A stretch of DNA of 46,435 bases from assembly GCA_023434095.1 (NCBI GenBank), contig JAEYTJ010000327.1:1-46435 (forward strand), written 5' to 3'. The translations under genes were made by a program, and so were the position numbers. This stretch comes from Pseudomonadota bacterium (GTDB taxonomy: Bacteria; Pseudomonadota; Alphaproteobacteria; Rhizobiales; Xanthobacteraceae). Within the stretch, counting starts at the first letter, position 1. The number at the start of each line of letters is the position of its first letter. The notes beneath the pieces are model-generated. The model saw only the letters and a program-made list of their open reading frames with translations. It ran no database searches and had not been told where the DNA came from. Shown here one piece after another: positions 31,887-42,104 of this stretch.

Positions 31887-31912
31887 GGGCGGCCGGAACG
31901 CGCCGGCCGCCC
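31887..31912 (-). terminator. Terminator hairpin downstream of the betaine-importer operon
   Basis: GGGCGGCCGG (31887-31896) pairs perfectly with CCGGCCGCCC (31903-31912). Six A precede it, so on the minus strand the hairpin is followed by TTTTTT. It terminates the leftward proVWX transcript and may also end the rightward small gene. Confidence 0.8.
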
Positions 31913-32057
31913 AAGGGGAGGCAAACCCGGCCGGCACGACCCGGCAGGGCTCGTTCACGAGGGCGGGCCACGCCCGCTACTCGTACCGACGCAGGCGCGT
32001 CGATCCTGGCGCGCCGCCTCTTCTCGGTGCGGCGCGTCGTGTTTCATGCCGGGAGGA

Positions 32058-32912
32058 TCACTTCATCCAGGCGTCGACCTTGGCCTTGTTCGCGGCGACC
32101 CAGGCCTTGGCGGTGGCGGCGGGATCGGCGCCGGGCTTGTTGTTCTCGACCATCACCTTCTGCTCGTCGTCGAGCGAAAGGCTGAAATTGTCGAGGATCT
32201 TGTAGGCCTCGGGCGCCTCGCTCTTCAGCTTGGTGGAGACGATGGTGTTGACCGTCTCCTCGCCGCCGAACACGTTCTTGGGGTCGGCGAGGTACTTCAG
32301 GTCCCACTCCGCGAACATCCAGTGCGGCGTCCAGGTGGTGATGACGATCGGCTCCTTCTTGGCGTAGGCGTCCTTGAGGGCGGCGACCATGGTGGCGTCC
32401 GAGCCCTCGACCAGCTTCACCTTCAGCCCGTATTCCTTGATCGCCTTCTCCGAGGCCTTCATCAGCCCCGCGCCGGGATCGATGCCGATGACCTTGCCGC
32501 CGAACTTCGCCGGGTCCTTGTTGATGTCCTCGATCGAGGTGATGTCGACATAGGTCGGCACGGCCCAGCCGATCTTGGCGCCGGAGAGGTTGGGGCCGAG
32601 ATTGACCACCTTGTCCTTCAGCTTGGCATTGTAGGCCTCATGCGTCGCCGGCAGCCAGCCGGCCACCATCGCGTCGGCCTCGCCGCTCGCCACTGCCTGC
32701 CACATGGCGGCGCCGGAGAGCGGGACCAGCTTGACCTTGTAGCCGGCGTCTTCCAGCACCGTCTTGACGATGTTGGTGGCGACCACGGTGTCGGACCACT
32801 CGACATAGGCGAGGGTGAGGTCCTTCTTTTCGGCCTGCGCCGCGCCGGCGGCGAGGCCGAGCGCGGTGGCGGCGACGGCTGCCGTCTTCAGGAATTTCGC
32901 GATGAATGTCAT
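32058..32912 (-). CDS. proX: Glycine betaine/proline-type ABC importer, substrate-binding protein
   Basis: 284 residues with a signal peptide (about 1-27, ending AQA). The OpuAC-type fold is shown by LTLAYVEWSDTVVATNIVK, AGWLPATHEAY and VITTWTPHWMFAEWDLKYL; the tryptophans in these segments could form the aromatic box that cages quaternary ammonium ligands. GGAG precedes the ATG. It is the last gene of the proV-proW-proX unit. Ligand could be glycine betaine, proline betaine or choline; sequence alone does not settle it. Confidence 0.92.
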   Translation of the reverse strand: MTFIAKFLKTAAVAATALGLAAGAAQAEKKDLTLAYVEWSDTVVATNIVKTVLEDAGYKVKLVPLSGAAMWQAVASGEADAMVAGWLPATHEAYNAKLKDKVVNLGPNLSGAKIGWAVPTYVDITSIEDINKDPAKFGGKVIGIDPGAGLMKASEKAIKEYGLKVKLVEGSDATMVAALKDAYAKKEPIVITTWTPHWMFAEWDLKYLADPKNVFGGEETVNTIVSTKLKSEAPEAYKILDNFSLSLDDEQKVMVENNKPGADPAATAKAWVAANKAKVDAWMK

Positions 32913-32976
32913 TGCGTTTCTCCACTCCGTGGGTTGTGAGGTCGGAAGTCCCGATCAGCTTCCGTTGGCGAAGGTT

Positions 32977-33834
32977 TCAGCCCTGCTGGCGGTCGCGCCG
33001 CATATGCCGGGCGATGTGCTGGGTGATGCGGTCGAGGATGACGGCGAGCACGACGATGGCGATGCCGGCCTGGAAGCCCTGTCCCGCCTCCAGCCGCTGG
33101 ATCGCCCGCCACACCTCGCCACCGAGGCCGCCGGCGCCGATCATCGCGGCGATAACGACCATGGACAGCGCCAGCATGATGGTCTGGTTGACGCCGGCCA
33201 TGATGGTGGGGATGGCCAGCGGCAGCTGGATCTTGAACAGCTTCTGCCAGCGGCTGGAGCCGAAGGCGTCCGCCGCCTCCACCAGCTCCGGCGGCGTCTG
33301 CAGTATGCCGAGCGCGGTGAGGCGGATGGTCGGCGGCATGGCGAAGACGATGGTGGCGAAGCAGGCCGACACCGCTCCCAGCCCGAAGAACGGGATGGCG
33401 GGGATCAGATAGACGAAGCTCGGCATGGTCTGCATCATGTCGAGCGCCGGCCCGACGATGCGCCAGAAGCGCTTGCTGAGCGCCGCCGCGATGCCGATCG
33501 GGATGCCGATGGCGAGGGCGAACAGCGTCGACACCAGCACCAGCACCAGCGACTGGAGCGTCGCCCGCCACAGTTCGAGGTTCCACAGGAAGGCAAAGCC
33601 GAACACCGTGCCGAGGGCGATGCGCCAGTTGGTGAAGCGCCACACCAGCAGCCCGCAGGCGAGGATGACCAGCCAGGGCGGCAGGCCGACCAGAAAATCG
33701 GTGGTCGATTCGATGGCGGTGCCGACCACGGCGCTGAGCGCGCGGGTGACGCCGGAAAAATGCTCCGTCGCCCAGTCGAGCGCGATGTCGCACCATTCGG
33801 CGAGGGGAATGCGCGGGATTTCGAATTCCATCAT
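32977..33834 (-). CDS. proW: Glycine betaine/proline-type ABC importer, permease
   Basis: 285 residues with about six membrane segments. The permease EAA-like loop is ELVEAADAFGSSRWQKLFKIQLPLAIP (split here as EAADAFGSS...QLPLAIP), where the ATPase docks. Two adjacent ATGs (33834, 33831) follow GGGAGGG; the second has better spacing. It lies 9 nt after proV and 64 nt before proX, so all three are one operon. Confidence 0.94.
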   Translation of the reverse strand: MMEFEIPRIPLAEWCDIALDWATEHFSGVTRALSAVVGTAIESTTDFLVGLPPWLVILACGLLVWRFTNWRIALGTVFGFAFLWNLELWRATLQSLVLVLVSTLFALAIGIPIGIAAALSKRFWRIVGPALDMMQTMPSFVYLIPAIPFFGLGAVSACFATIVFAMPPTIRLTALGILQTPPELVEAADAFGSSRWQKLFKIQLPLAIPTIMAGVNQTIMLALSMVVIAAMIGAGGLGGEVWRAIQRLEAGQGFQAGIAIVVLAVILDRITQHIARHMRRDRQQG

Positions 33835-33843
33835 TCCCTCCCG

Positions 33844-35043
33844 TCAGTGCGCGGTCTCGACCCGCCGCCGCGCGAGCGCGGCGATCAGGTCGGCATTGGC
33901 GATGACGCCCAGAAGCGCACCATCCGGGCCGGTCACCCCGATCTCGCCGCGTCCGGAGGCGAGGCGGGCGACGGCTTCGTTCAGCGTGGCGCCGCGCGGC
34001 ACACTGGCGTCGCGGTCGCTCAGCAGCAGGCGCAGCTCGGTGCTGCCCGCGCGCTGCAACGTGTCGGCGTCGACCGTGCCCTGGAACCGGCCCTGCTCGC
34101 ACACCACCGTGATCACGGGCTCGCCGGACTGGGTGAGGATCGCCAGCGCTTCGGCGGCCGTGCTTTGCCAGGGCCGCACCGCCACCGGGCGGCGCATGGC
34201 GTCGCCGGCGGTGACGACGCCGAGCACGTCGATATGTTCGACGAAGCGGCGCACATACTCGTCCGCCGGGTTGGCGAGGAAGTCGGCGGCGGTGCCCTGC
34301 TGCACCACGCGCCCGTCCTTCATCAGCACGATGCGCCCGCCCAGCGCGATGGCCTCGTCGAGATCGTGGCTGACGAAGACGATGGTCTTCTTCAGCCGCT
34401 TCTGCAGCGCGACCAGTTCCTGCTGCATGTCGCGGCGGATCAGCGGATCGAGGGCGCTGAACGCCTCGTCCATCAAGAGCACGTCGGGGTCGAGCGCCAG
34501 GGCGCGGGCAAGGCCGGCGCGCTGCTGCATGCCGCCGGAAAGCTGTGAGGGGAAGGGCTGGTCCCAGCCCTTCAGCCCCACCGTTTCGATGGCGGCGAGC
34601 GCCTTGTCGCGCCGGGCGGCCGGCGGCACGCCCTGCACTTCGAGCCCATATTCGACATTGCGCTGGATGGTGCGGTGGGGAAACAGCGCGAATTGCTGGA
34701 ACACCATGCCGAAGCGGGTGCGGCGCAGTTCCATCAGATCGCGTTCGCCGAGAGCGGTGACGTCGGTGTCGTCGATATGGACGGTGCCGGCGGTTGGCTC
34801 GACCAGCCGATTGATGCAGCGCAGGCAGGTCGACTTGCCGGAGCCGGAAAGACCCATGACCACAAGGATTTCGCCCTCGGCGACATCGAAGGTCACATCA
34901 TGCAGGCCGATCACCGCGCCGGTGGCCTTCTGCACCTCGTCGCGGTTCTTCCCGGCCTGCAACAGCGGGAGGGCTGTCCCTTGCTCATCGCCAAAGATCT
35001 TGGTGAGGCCGCGAACCCGGATGCGTGGCTGCTTCTCGCTCAT
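33844..35043 (-). CDS. proV: Glycine betaine/proline-type ABC importer, ATPase with CBS domains
   Basis: 399 residues. Walker A GLSGSGKST (64-72), Q-loop VFQQFALFPH, signature LSGGMQQR (168-175), Walker B LLMDEAFSALD and switch HDLDEA are all intact. Residues about 265-395 form paired CBS domains (VVTAGDAMRRP..., GVIANADLIAAL), the part that senses ionic strength in OpuA-type importers. GAGGGGAG lies before the ATG. It powers uptake of compatible solutes under osmotic stress. Confidence 0.95.
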   Translation of the reverse strand: MSEKQPRIRVRGLTKIFGDEQGTALPLLQAGKNRDEVQKATGAVIGLHDVTFDVAEGEILVVMGLSGSGKSTCLRCINRLVEPTAGTVHIDDTDVTALGERDLMELRRTRFGMVFQQFALFPHRTIQRNVEYGLEVQGVPPAARRDKALAAIETVGLKGWDQPFPSQLSGGMQQRAGLARALALDPDVLLMDEAFSALDPLIRRDMQQELVALQKRLKKTIVFVSHDLDEAIALGGRIVLMKDGRVVQQGTAADFLANPADEYVRRFVEHIDVLGVVTAGDAMRRPVAVRPWQSTAAEALAILTQSGEPVITVVCEQGRFQGTVDADTLQRAGSTELRLLLSDRDASVPRGATLNEAVARLASGRGEIGVTGPDGALLGVIANADLIAALARRRVETAH

Positions 35044-35237
35044 GCGCTCCCCTCATTATCGAGGTGAGTGTCAGGTGCATAGCAGCCATGCAGATTGGAT
35101 AGATGCGACAAGCCGGGCTGCAAATACGACAGTAAAGTGGCAAGCGCGACGAATGAATAGGACGGCGACGAAGCCGGGAAGGCGATAGGCAGCGATCTTT
35201 TCCTCTGTCTGACCCGGAGGCGGGTATCGGTTGGGGA

Positions 35238-36236
35238 TCAGGGGCCATGCCCCCAGCGGTCGCGCCAGGCGGGAAGCGTTCCCGGCTGCGGAAGGGCGAC
35301 CGCCTCGTAGACTGCCCGGGCACAGGCGCGGGCAAGGGTTCGAACCACTGAATCGCCGATCAGCGCGAGATCGAAAATCGGATCGGCGAGGGGTTTTTTG
35401 CTCGTGGCCGCGGCGAAGATCGTGTCGCCATCGAGCGGTGAATGGACCGGCCAGATGGCGTGTGCATAGCCATCGTGCGCCATCACCGCAAGCCTTTTGC
35501 ACTGTGCCTTTGTGAGAACAGCATCGGTGGCGACGATGGCGATCGTGGTGTTGGCACCCGGCGGAAGGCCCTTCAGCGCCGGGCGCGCGGGCAGCGGGGG
35601 CAGGGGATGGGGCAGGCCGAGGCCGCCATATTCCCCCTCCTGCTCGAACGGTGCCGCCCAGAAATGAGAACCGCCGGGGAAGTTGGTGGCGCCACAGGCG
35701 TTGACTGCCACCAGCGCGCCGACGGTGTGGCCGGTGGGCGTGACCATCGAGGCCGAGCCCAGGCCGCCTTTCAGGTCCACCGTCGTCGCCCCGGTGCCGG
35801 CCCCCACCGTGCCCAGCGGAAAATCGAGTCCGGCGGCATTCGCGGCGGCGTAGCCGAGGTCGCGATAGGGCGGAAAGCGGCCCCACTTCTTGTCGCCGCC
35901 ATTGAGCAGGTCGAACAGCACCGCGCCGGGGACGATGGGCACGCGGGCGTCGCCGACGGGAAAACCTATGCCGCGCTCGGCCAGCGCCGCCGCCACGCCG
36001 CCGGCGGCGTCGAGGCCGAAGGCGGAGCCCCCGGAAAGGGTGAGGGCGTGGATGGCGCCCACCGTCTCGTCCGGCGCCAGAAGGTCGGTCTCGCGCGTGC
36101 CCGGCCCGCCGCCCCGCACATCGACGGAGGCGACGGTCGGCTCGTCGAACAGCAGCACGGTGACGCCGGAGGCCAGGGCGAGGTCGGTGGCATTGCCGAC
36201 CGCGAGGCCGGGGACATCGGTAATCAGGTTACGCAT
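35238..36236 (-). CDS. P1-family self-processing peptidase (DmpA/NylC-like, S58)
   Basis: 332 residues from ATG 36236 (MRNLITDVPGLAVGNATD), the usual family start, with GAGG five bases upstream; the frame continues to ATG 36293. LTLSGGSAFGLDAAGGV and GATTVDLKGGLGSAS are family motifs. The junction GAN-TTIAIVATDA (cleavage expected between N229 and T230) matches the site where NylC-type precursors cut themselves and expose the nucleophilic Thr. Relatives are aminopeptidases, beta-aminopeptidases or amide-oligomer hydrolases. No signal peptide. Divergent from ccdA. Confidence 0.9.
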   Translation of the reverse strand: MRNLITDVPGLAVGNATDLALASGVTVLLFDEPTVASVDVRGGGPGTRETDLLAPDETVGAIHALTLSGGSAFGLDAAGGVAAALAERGIGFPVGDARVPIVPGAVLFDLLNGGDKKWGRFPPYRDLGYAAANAAGLDFPLGTVGAGTGATTVDLKGGLGSASMVTPTGHTVGALVAVNACGATNFPGGSHFWAAPFEQEGEYGGLGLPHPLPPLPARPALKGLPPGANTTIAIVATDAVLTKAQCKRLAVMAHDGYAHAIWPVHSPLDGDTIFAAATSKKPLADPIFDLALIGDSVVRTLARACARAVYEAVALPQPGTLPAWRDRWGHGP

Positions 36237-36364
36237 GCGGGCCTCGTTCACGGCGCCTGCTGGGCGCGGCATCACATCACGGGTAGAGTTCATACCGCCG
36301 CATTGCGCAAGCCGGGAGGGCGGTGCATTGGGAAGCCTCGGATAAGGCTAGGGTTGCTCATTTC

Positions 36365-37096
36365 ATGGCCGACGTCACTCTCCCGGCTGCCTTTCTGGCC
36401 GGCATCGCCAGCTTCGCCTCGCCCTGCGTGCTGCCGCTGGTGCCGCCCTATCTGTGCTACCTCGCCGGCACCAGCCTCGACCAGATCACCCACAAGGCGC
36501 CCACCGATGCCGCCGCCCGCCGCACGCTGGGCGCGGCGGTGCTGTTCGTCGCCGGCTTCTCCACCGTGTTCGTCGCGCTGGGGGCGGGGGCGTCGGTGGC
36601 GGGCGCGTATCTGCGCTATTACTCGCAGGAACTCGCCATGGTGGCGGGCGTCGCCATCCTGCTGATGGGCCTGCACTTCCTCGGCATCCTGCGCTTCGGC
36701 TGGCTGACCCGCACCAAGCGGGTGCATGTGGACGCGCCCTCCACCTTTCTCGGCGCCTATGCGATGGGCCTTGCCTTCGCCTTCGGCTGGACGCCCTGTA
36801 TCGGACCGGTGCTGGCGGCGATCCTTGCCGTTGCGGCGAGCGAGCAGACGCTGACCCATGGCGCGGGTCTGCTGGCGGTCTATTCCGCCGGGCTCGGCGT
36901 GCCCTTCCTCGCCGTGGCGGCGATGGCGCGGCCGGCCCTCGGCGTGCTCGGCCACGCCAGACGCTATCTGCCGATCGTGGAGAAGGTGATGGGCGCGCTG
37001 CTGGTGCTGACCGGCATCGGCTTCCTTTCCGGCTGGATGGCGCAGCTCAGCTTCTGGCTGCTGGAAACCTTCCCGGCCCTGTCCAGCTTCGGCTGA
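36365..37096 (+). CDS. ccdA: Cytochrome c biogenesis/thiol-disulfide transporter CcdA
   Basis: 243 residues from ATG 36365 (MADVTLPAAFLAGIASFASPC); a GTG at 36323 behind GGGAGGG could add 14 residues. Six hydrophobic segments and the two redox cysteines in SPCVLPLVPP and TPCIGPVLAA mark the DsbD-gamma/CcdA family, which carries electrons from cytoplasmic thioredoxin across the inner membrane to periplasmic thiol proteins for cytochrome c maturation. No ccm gene is adjacent in this window. Confidence 0.93.
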   Translation: MADVTLPAAFLAGIASFASPCVLPLVPPYLCYLAGTSLDQITHKAPTDAAARRTLGAAVLFVAGFSTVFVALGAGASVAGAYLRYYSQELAMVAGVAILLMGLHFLGILRFGWLTRTKRVHVDAPSTFLGAYAMGLAFAFGWTPCIGPVLAAILAVAASEQTLTHGAGLLAVYSAGLGVPFLAVAAMARPALGVLGHARRYLPIVEKVMGALLVLTGIGFLSGWMAQLSFWLLETFPALSSFG

Positions 37097-37132
37097 CCCG
37101 GCCGGCCGGAGCCGGAGACCCGCAAAGCAAAA

Positions 37133-37154
37133 CCCGCCGGATCGCTCCGGCGGG
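37133..37154. terminator. Bidirectional terminator between ccdA and livK
   Basis: CCCGCCGGA (37133-37141) pairs perfectly with TCCGGCGGG (37146-37154) around a TCGC loop. TTT follows on the plus strand, and TTTTGCTTT follows on the minus strand, so it can end both convergent transcripts. Confidence 0.85.
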
Positions 37155-37211
37155 TTTCGTGTTCTGCACGGTGGAGACCGGGCGCCGCGCCGTCGGGGCG
37201 CGGCGGCTGGC

Positions 37212-38312
37212 TCACATCTGCGAGTAGCCGCCGTCCTTCCAGACGTACAGCACGTAGTCGAGGGTGGTGCGGTCGCCCTTCTTGTCGAAGATCAGGTCGC
37301 CCAGCACGGTCTTGAAGGTCGCGCCCGAGTGGATGTACTCGGCCAGCTTGGCGTTATCGAGCGACTTGGTCGCCTCGGCCGCCTGCTGGAACACCTGGCC
37401 GGCGGCGTAGGTGTAGAGCACGTAGCCTTCCGGATCGATGCCCTTCTTCTTGAACTCGGCGACGACGGCGGCGGCAGCCGGGCTGTTGCGCGGGTCCGGG
37501 CCGAAGGTCATGAGGGTGCCGGCGGCGCCCGGACCGGCGATGGTCCAGAACTCCTTGTCGGTGATGCCGTCGCCCGAGAATAGGACGGTCTGCATGCCCT
37601 GGTCGCGCATCTGGCGCACGAGCAGGCCGGCTTCCGTGTGGAGGCCGCCATAGTAGAGCACGTCGACATTCGCGGCCTTCAGCTTCGACACGAGCGCGGA
37701 GTAGTCCTTCTCGCCCGGGTTGATGCCTTCGTAGACCACTTCCTTGATGCCGGCGGCGTTCATGGCCTTCTGGGTCTCGTCCGCCAGGCCCTTGCCGTAG
37801 GGGGTCTTGTCGTGGACGATCGCGACCTTCTTGTCCTTCAGGTTCTTGGCGATGTAGTCGCCGGCCACGGCGCCCTGCTGGTCGTCACGGCCGCAGACGC
37901 GGAACACGGTGGTCAGGCCGCGCTCGGTGAAGGTCGGGTTGGTCGAGGCCGGGGTCAGCTGGAGGATGCCGGCTTCGGCATACTGCTCGGAGGCCGGGAG
38001 CGACACGCCCGAGTTGAAGTGGCCGAGGACGACCTTGACGCCGTCGGAGATGAACTTGTTGGCCACCGACACGCCCTGCTCGGGCTTGGAGGCGTCGTCG
38101 CCGATGATCAGCTCGACCTTCTCGCCGAGAATGCCGCCCTTGGCGTTGACGTCGGCGGCCCACTGCTCGGCGCCGTTCTTGAGCTGGGCGCCGAAGGTGG
38201 CGTTCGCGCCGGTCATGGGACCGCCGACGCCGACCTTGATCTGCGCCGACGCCGGGACGGCCAGCGCCACCATGGCGCCGAGCGCGATGCCGGCAATCAG
38301 AAGCTTCTTCAT
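37212..38312 (-). CDS. livK: Branched-chain amino acid ABC importer, periplasmic binding protein
   Basis: 366 residues with a signal peptide (1-23, ASA). The type I periplasmic binding fold is shown by IKVGVGGPMTGANATFGAQ, VVLGHFNSGVSLPASE, TPASTNPTFTERG and KTPYGKGLADE, all LIV-binding hallmarks. AGGAGAGA precedes the ATG. It is the last gene of the operon, 130 nt after the DUF6867 gene. Ligand is probably leucine, isoleucine or valine, though relatives bind other amino acids. Confidence 0.95.
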   Translation of the reverse strand: MKKLLIAGIALGAMVALAVPASAQIKVGVGGPMTGANATFGAQLKNGAEQWAADVNAKGGILGEKVELIIGDDASKPEQGVSVANKFISDGVKVVLGHFNSGVSLPASEQYAEAGILQLTPASTNPTFTERGLTTVFRVCGRDDQQGAVAGDYIAKNLKDKKVAIVHDKTPYGKGLADETQKAMNAAGIKEVVYEGINPGEKDYSALVSKLKAANVDVLYYGGLHTEAGLLVRQMRDQGMQTVLFSGDGITDKEFWTIAGPGAAGTLMTFGPDPRNSPAAAAVVAEFKKKGIDPEGYVLYTYAAGQVFQQAAEATKSLDNAKLAEYIHSGATFKTVLGDLIFDKKGDRTTLDYVLYVWKDGGYSQM

Positions 38313-38442
38313 GAAGGTCTCTCCTGGTTCTGGAAGGTTTTAAGCACGGCCTCAATGGCTCGGCGGCTGTCGCCCCGGGCCGATATCATGCCCTTTTCGG
38401 TGCTCTTGTCGACGAGCAAGCGAAACACGGTAAAGGCGCCTC

Positions 38443-38915
38443 TCAGGGCTCGCCGGTACGGGTGCCGGCGCCGCCCTCCAGCCAGCCGAAAAAACCGGAC
38501 TGGCGGTAGATCCAGCCATAGCGGGTCGCCATCTGCCGGGCGCGTTCGGCGCGGAAGCCGAGCGTGGCGATGGCCACCAGAAAGGCCGTGTCGGTGAGGA
38601 AGTACTGCAGCGAGAGCAGCGTGCCCTCGAACAGCGCGAAGTGGAAGAACCGCACCACGCAGCCCAGCAGCAGCGCATACAGCACCGCCTGCCGGTAGGG
38701 GCGCCAGGTGGAGGCGATGGAGCGGCCGGTGAGCCACGCCGCGCCGCCGCCCAGGAACAGGGTGACGAGCACGAAATCGGCGCGCGATACCTCGACCACC
38801 AGCGTCGGCATCAGCGCGGCCGAGAGGAGCTCGAGAGCGACCACCAGCAGCGGGAGCACGACGGCAAGGCTCGCCGAACTGCCCTTGGAGACGAGGGTGC
38901 CGGAAACGGGAGCCA

Positions 38916-38916
<1 letters not shown>
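38443..38916 (-). CDS. DUF6867-type membrane protein in the liv operon
   Basis: 157 residues with about four hydrophobic segments. The central part VTLFLGGGAAWLTGRSIASTWRP and the RFFHFALFEGTLLSLQYFLTD block are what I recall as DUF6867, a family found in alphaproteobacterial liv operons (name from memory). GGAGGAG precedes the ATG, and its start overlaps the livF stop by one base (TGATG), implying translational coupling. The N-terminal 40 residues seem longer than in relatives. Function is unknown; a role with the importer is inferred from position. Confidence 0.78.
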
Positions 38917-39685
<769 letters not shown>

Positions 39686-39689
<4 letters not shown>

Positions 39690-40648
39690 GAGATGGCCCC
39701 CGTCGCGCTGTGTTCGATGTGAAGTTCGGCCTCGACCTCCTCCACCGCATCCTCGTCGACGCCGAGATAGGCGGCGATGACGCGCGGGTCGTTCTTCACC
39801 GCGTCCGGCGTGCCGTCGGAGATCTTGGTGCCGTAGTCGAGCACGACCACGTGGTCGGAAATCTCCATCACCACGCTCATGTCGTGCTCGATCAGCAGGA
39901 TCGAGGTGCCGTGCTCGGCGCGGATGGCGCGCAGCAGCGTGTTGAGTTCGAGGCTCTCGCGCGGGTTGAGGCCGGCGGCGGGCTCGTCGAGGCAGAGCAG
40001 GATCGGCTCCGAGCACATGGCGCGGGCGATCTCCAGCCGGCGCTGGGCGCCGTAGGGCAGGTCGCCGGCGGGGTCGTCGGCGCGGTCGGTGAGGCCGACC
40101 TTGTCGAGCCAGTATTGCGCCTTCTCGGTGGCGGCGCGCTGGGCCCGCGTCCAGCCGGGCAGGCCGAACAGGCCCTTGAGCGAGTAGCCGGAGGCGGACA
40201 TCAGCGCGTTGTGCTGGGCCACCATGAGGTTCTCCAGCACGGTCATGCCGGTGAACAGGCGGATGTTCTGGAAGGTGCGGGCGACCTTGGCCTCGCCGGA
40301 GACGCGGTAGTCGGGCATCCGTTCCAGCAGGTACACGCCGGCGTCCCGCCCTGCGAGCGAGCGCTCGCCGATGCGCGTGACCTCGGCGATCTCGTCCGGC
40401 GTCGGGGCGCGGCCCTGGGCCAGGATGAGGCGGCCCTCGCTCGGCTTGTAGAAGCCGGTGATGCAGTTGAACACCGTGGTCTTGCCGGCGCCGTTAGGGC
40501 CGATCAGGGCGGTGATGTCGCCGCGCCCGACCTTGAAGCTGAGGTCGTTGACCGCGATCAGGCCGCCGAAGCGCATGAACAGGTGTTCGACGATGAGGAT
40601 GGGATCGGCTTCCCAGCGCGGGAGGCCGGTTGCGGGAGAGGTTGCCAT
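39686..40648 (-). CDS. livG: Branched-chain amino acid ABC importer, ATPase LivG
   Basis: 320 residues from ATG 40648, overlapping the livM stop by one base, with GGAGGG upstream. Walker A GPNGAGKTT, KVARTFQNIRLFTGMTVLENLMV, signature LPYGAQRRLEIARA and Walker B LCLDEPAAGLNP are typical of LivG. It has an insertion after the first strand region (RAPTPDEIAEVTRIGERS...), common in alphaproteobacterial LivG, and a Glu-rich C-terminal tail. Confidence 0.96.
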
Positions 40649-42093
40649 CAGCCGTGGCCCTCCTTCACGAGATCGCCGGAAACCGCCTTGCGTTCCTTCA
40701 GGAAGATCGTCGGGTCGCGGGTGGAGACCAGGCCGCGCGGCTTCCACACCATGATGGCGACCATGGCGAAACCGAAGATGAGCATGCGGTACAGGCTGGG
40801 GTCGAAATCGTTGCCGAAGACCTGCTTGAGGAAGCCGAGATTGCGCAGCATCTCCATGCCGCCCATCATCACCGCCGCCGCCACCGCGACGCCGATCTGC
40901 GAGCCCATGCCGCCCAGCACGACGATGGCGAGGATCATTGCCGAGACGTCGAAGGTGAAGCTCTCCGGGCTGACGAAGCCGGCGCGCACGGCGAAGAAGC
41001 AGCCGGCGAAGCCGCCGAACATGGCGCCGGTGGCGAAGGCGGACAGCTTGGTCGTCGTGGTGTTGATGCCGAGCGAGCGGCAGGCGATCTCGTCCTCGCG
41101 CAGCGCTTCCCAGGCGCGGCCCACCGGGAGCCGCCGCAGCCGCACGGTGACGAAGGCGGTGAGCAGCGCCAGCGCCAGGATGACGAAGTACAGGAAGACG
41201 ATGCGGTGCATCGGGTTGAATGGCAGCCCGAACAGCGCCGCGAAGCCGTCCGGCCCGGCATTGAAGGGAATGCCGAAGAAGGTCGCGCGCGGGATGGAGG
41301 CGATGCCGGCGCCACCATTGGTGAAGTCCACCCAGTTGATGAGCACCAGCCGGATGATCTCGCCGAACGCCAGGGTGACGATGGCGAGATAGTCACCGCG
41401 CAGGCGCAGCACGGGGAAGCCGAGGATCATGCCCCAGACGCCGGCGAAGATGCCGGCCATGGGCAGGCAGATCCAGAACGCCCAGTTGGCCCAGAAGGTG
41501 GCGCCGAACAGCCCGGCGAAGAAGTCGTTGATCGGCGCCGAGGTGGCGAGTAGGGCGTAGGTGTAGGCGCCCACCGCGTAGAAGGCGACATAGCCGAGGT
41601 CGAGCAGGCCGGCGAGGCCGACGACGATGTTCAGCCCCCAGCCGAGCATCACATAGGTGAGGATCAGGATGCCGAGGTCGATGAGGTAGCGGCTCTCGTT
41701 CAGCCCGCCCATGAGGAAGGTGGACAGCAGCGGGAACAGCACCGCGAAGGCCAGCAGCGCCGGCTTCACCCCGGGGCCGACTGCCGTTCCGATACGGTCG
41801 AAAACGGTCGTGCCGCTTTGTGTGGCCGGCTTGCGGTTCGGCGACCACAGGGTGAGGTTCAGCAGCAGCCGGCCGATAAAGATGATGCCGACCATGATGG
41901 CCAGCAGCGAGGGGCGATAGGCAAGCCCCAGCGCCCCGTCGATGACGACGGTCTGGAAGCCGATCAGCGGGCCGAACAGGCCGAGCGCGATCAGGCCGGT
42001 GATCAGCGCGTCCTTGAGGGCATGGCCGAGGAGGGACGGGGAGCCGGCGGCCGGGGCCGCGGGCGCAGCGGTGTCGGCGGTCTGGACAGCCAT
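40648..42093 (-). CDS. livM: Branched-chain amino acid ABC importer, permease LivM
   Basis: 481 residues, longer than E. coli LivM at the N-terminus, where an Ala/Pro-rich stretch and extra hydrophobic segments precede the core. The core has GWGLNIVVGLAGLLDLGYVAFYAVGAY (read as GLNIVVGLAGLLDLGY...), the coupling loop GRAWEALREDEIACRSLGIN, and SAFATGAMFGGFAG. It lies 11 nt after livH. It forms the membrane channel with LivH. Confidence 0.96.
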   Translation of the reverse strand: MAVQTADTAAPAAPAAGSPSLLGHALKDALITGLIALGLFGPLIGFQTVVIDGALGLAYRPSLLAIMVGIIFIGRLLLNLTLWSPNRKPATQSGTTVFDRIGTAVGPGVKPALLAFAVLFPLLSTFLMGGLNESRYLIDLGILILTYVMLGWGLNIVVGLAGLLDLGYVAFYAVGAYTYALLATSAPINDFFAGLFGATFWANWAFWICLPMAGIFAGVWGMILGFPVLRLRGDYLAIVTLAFGEIIRLVLINWVDFTNGGAGIASIPRATFFGIPFNAGPDGFAALFGLPFNPMHRIVFLYFVILALALLTAFVTVRLRRLPVGRAWEALREDEIACRSLGINTTTTKLSAFATGAMFGGFAGCFFAVRAGFVSPESFTFDVSAMILAIVVLGGMGSQIGVAVAAAVMMGGMEMLRNLGFLKQVFGNDFDPSLYRMLIFGFAMVAIMVWKPRGLVSTRDPTIFLKERKAVSGDLVKEGHG

Positions 42094-42104
42094 GATGCGC
42101 GACC

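Noticed and set aside
32909..34102. 397-codon minus-strand frame overlapping proW and proV
   Set aside because: Out of frame with both; Arg/Ala/Gly-rich shadow of the importer genes.
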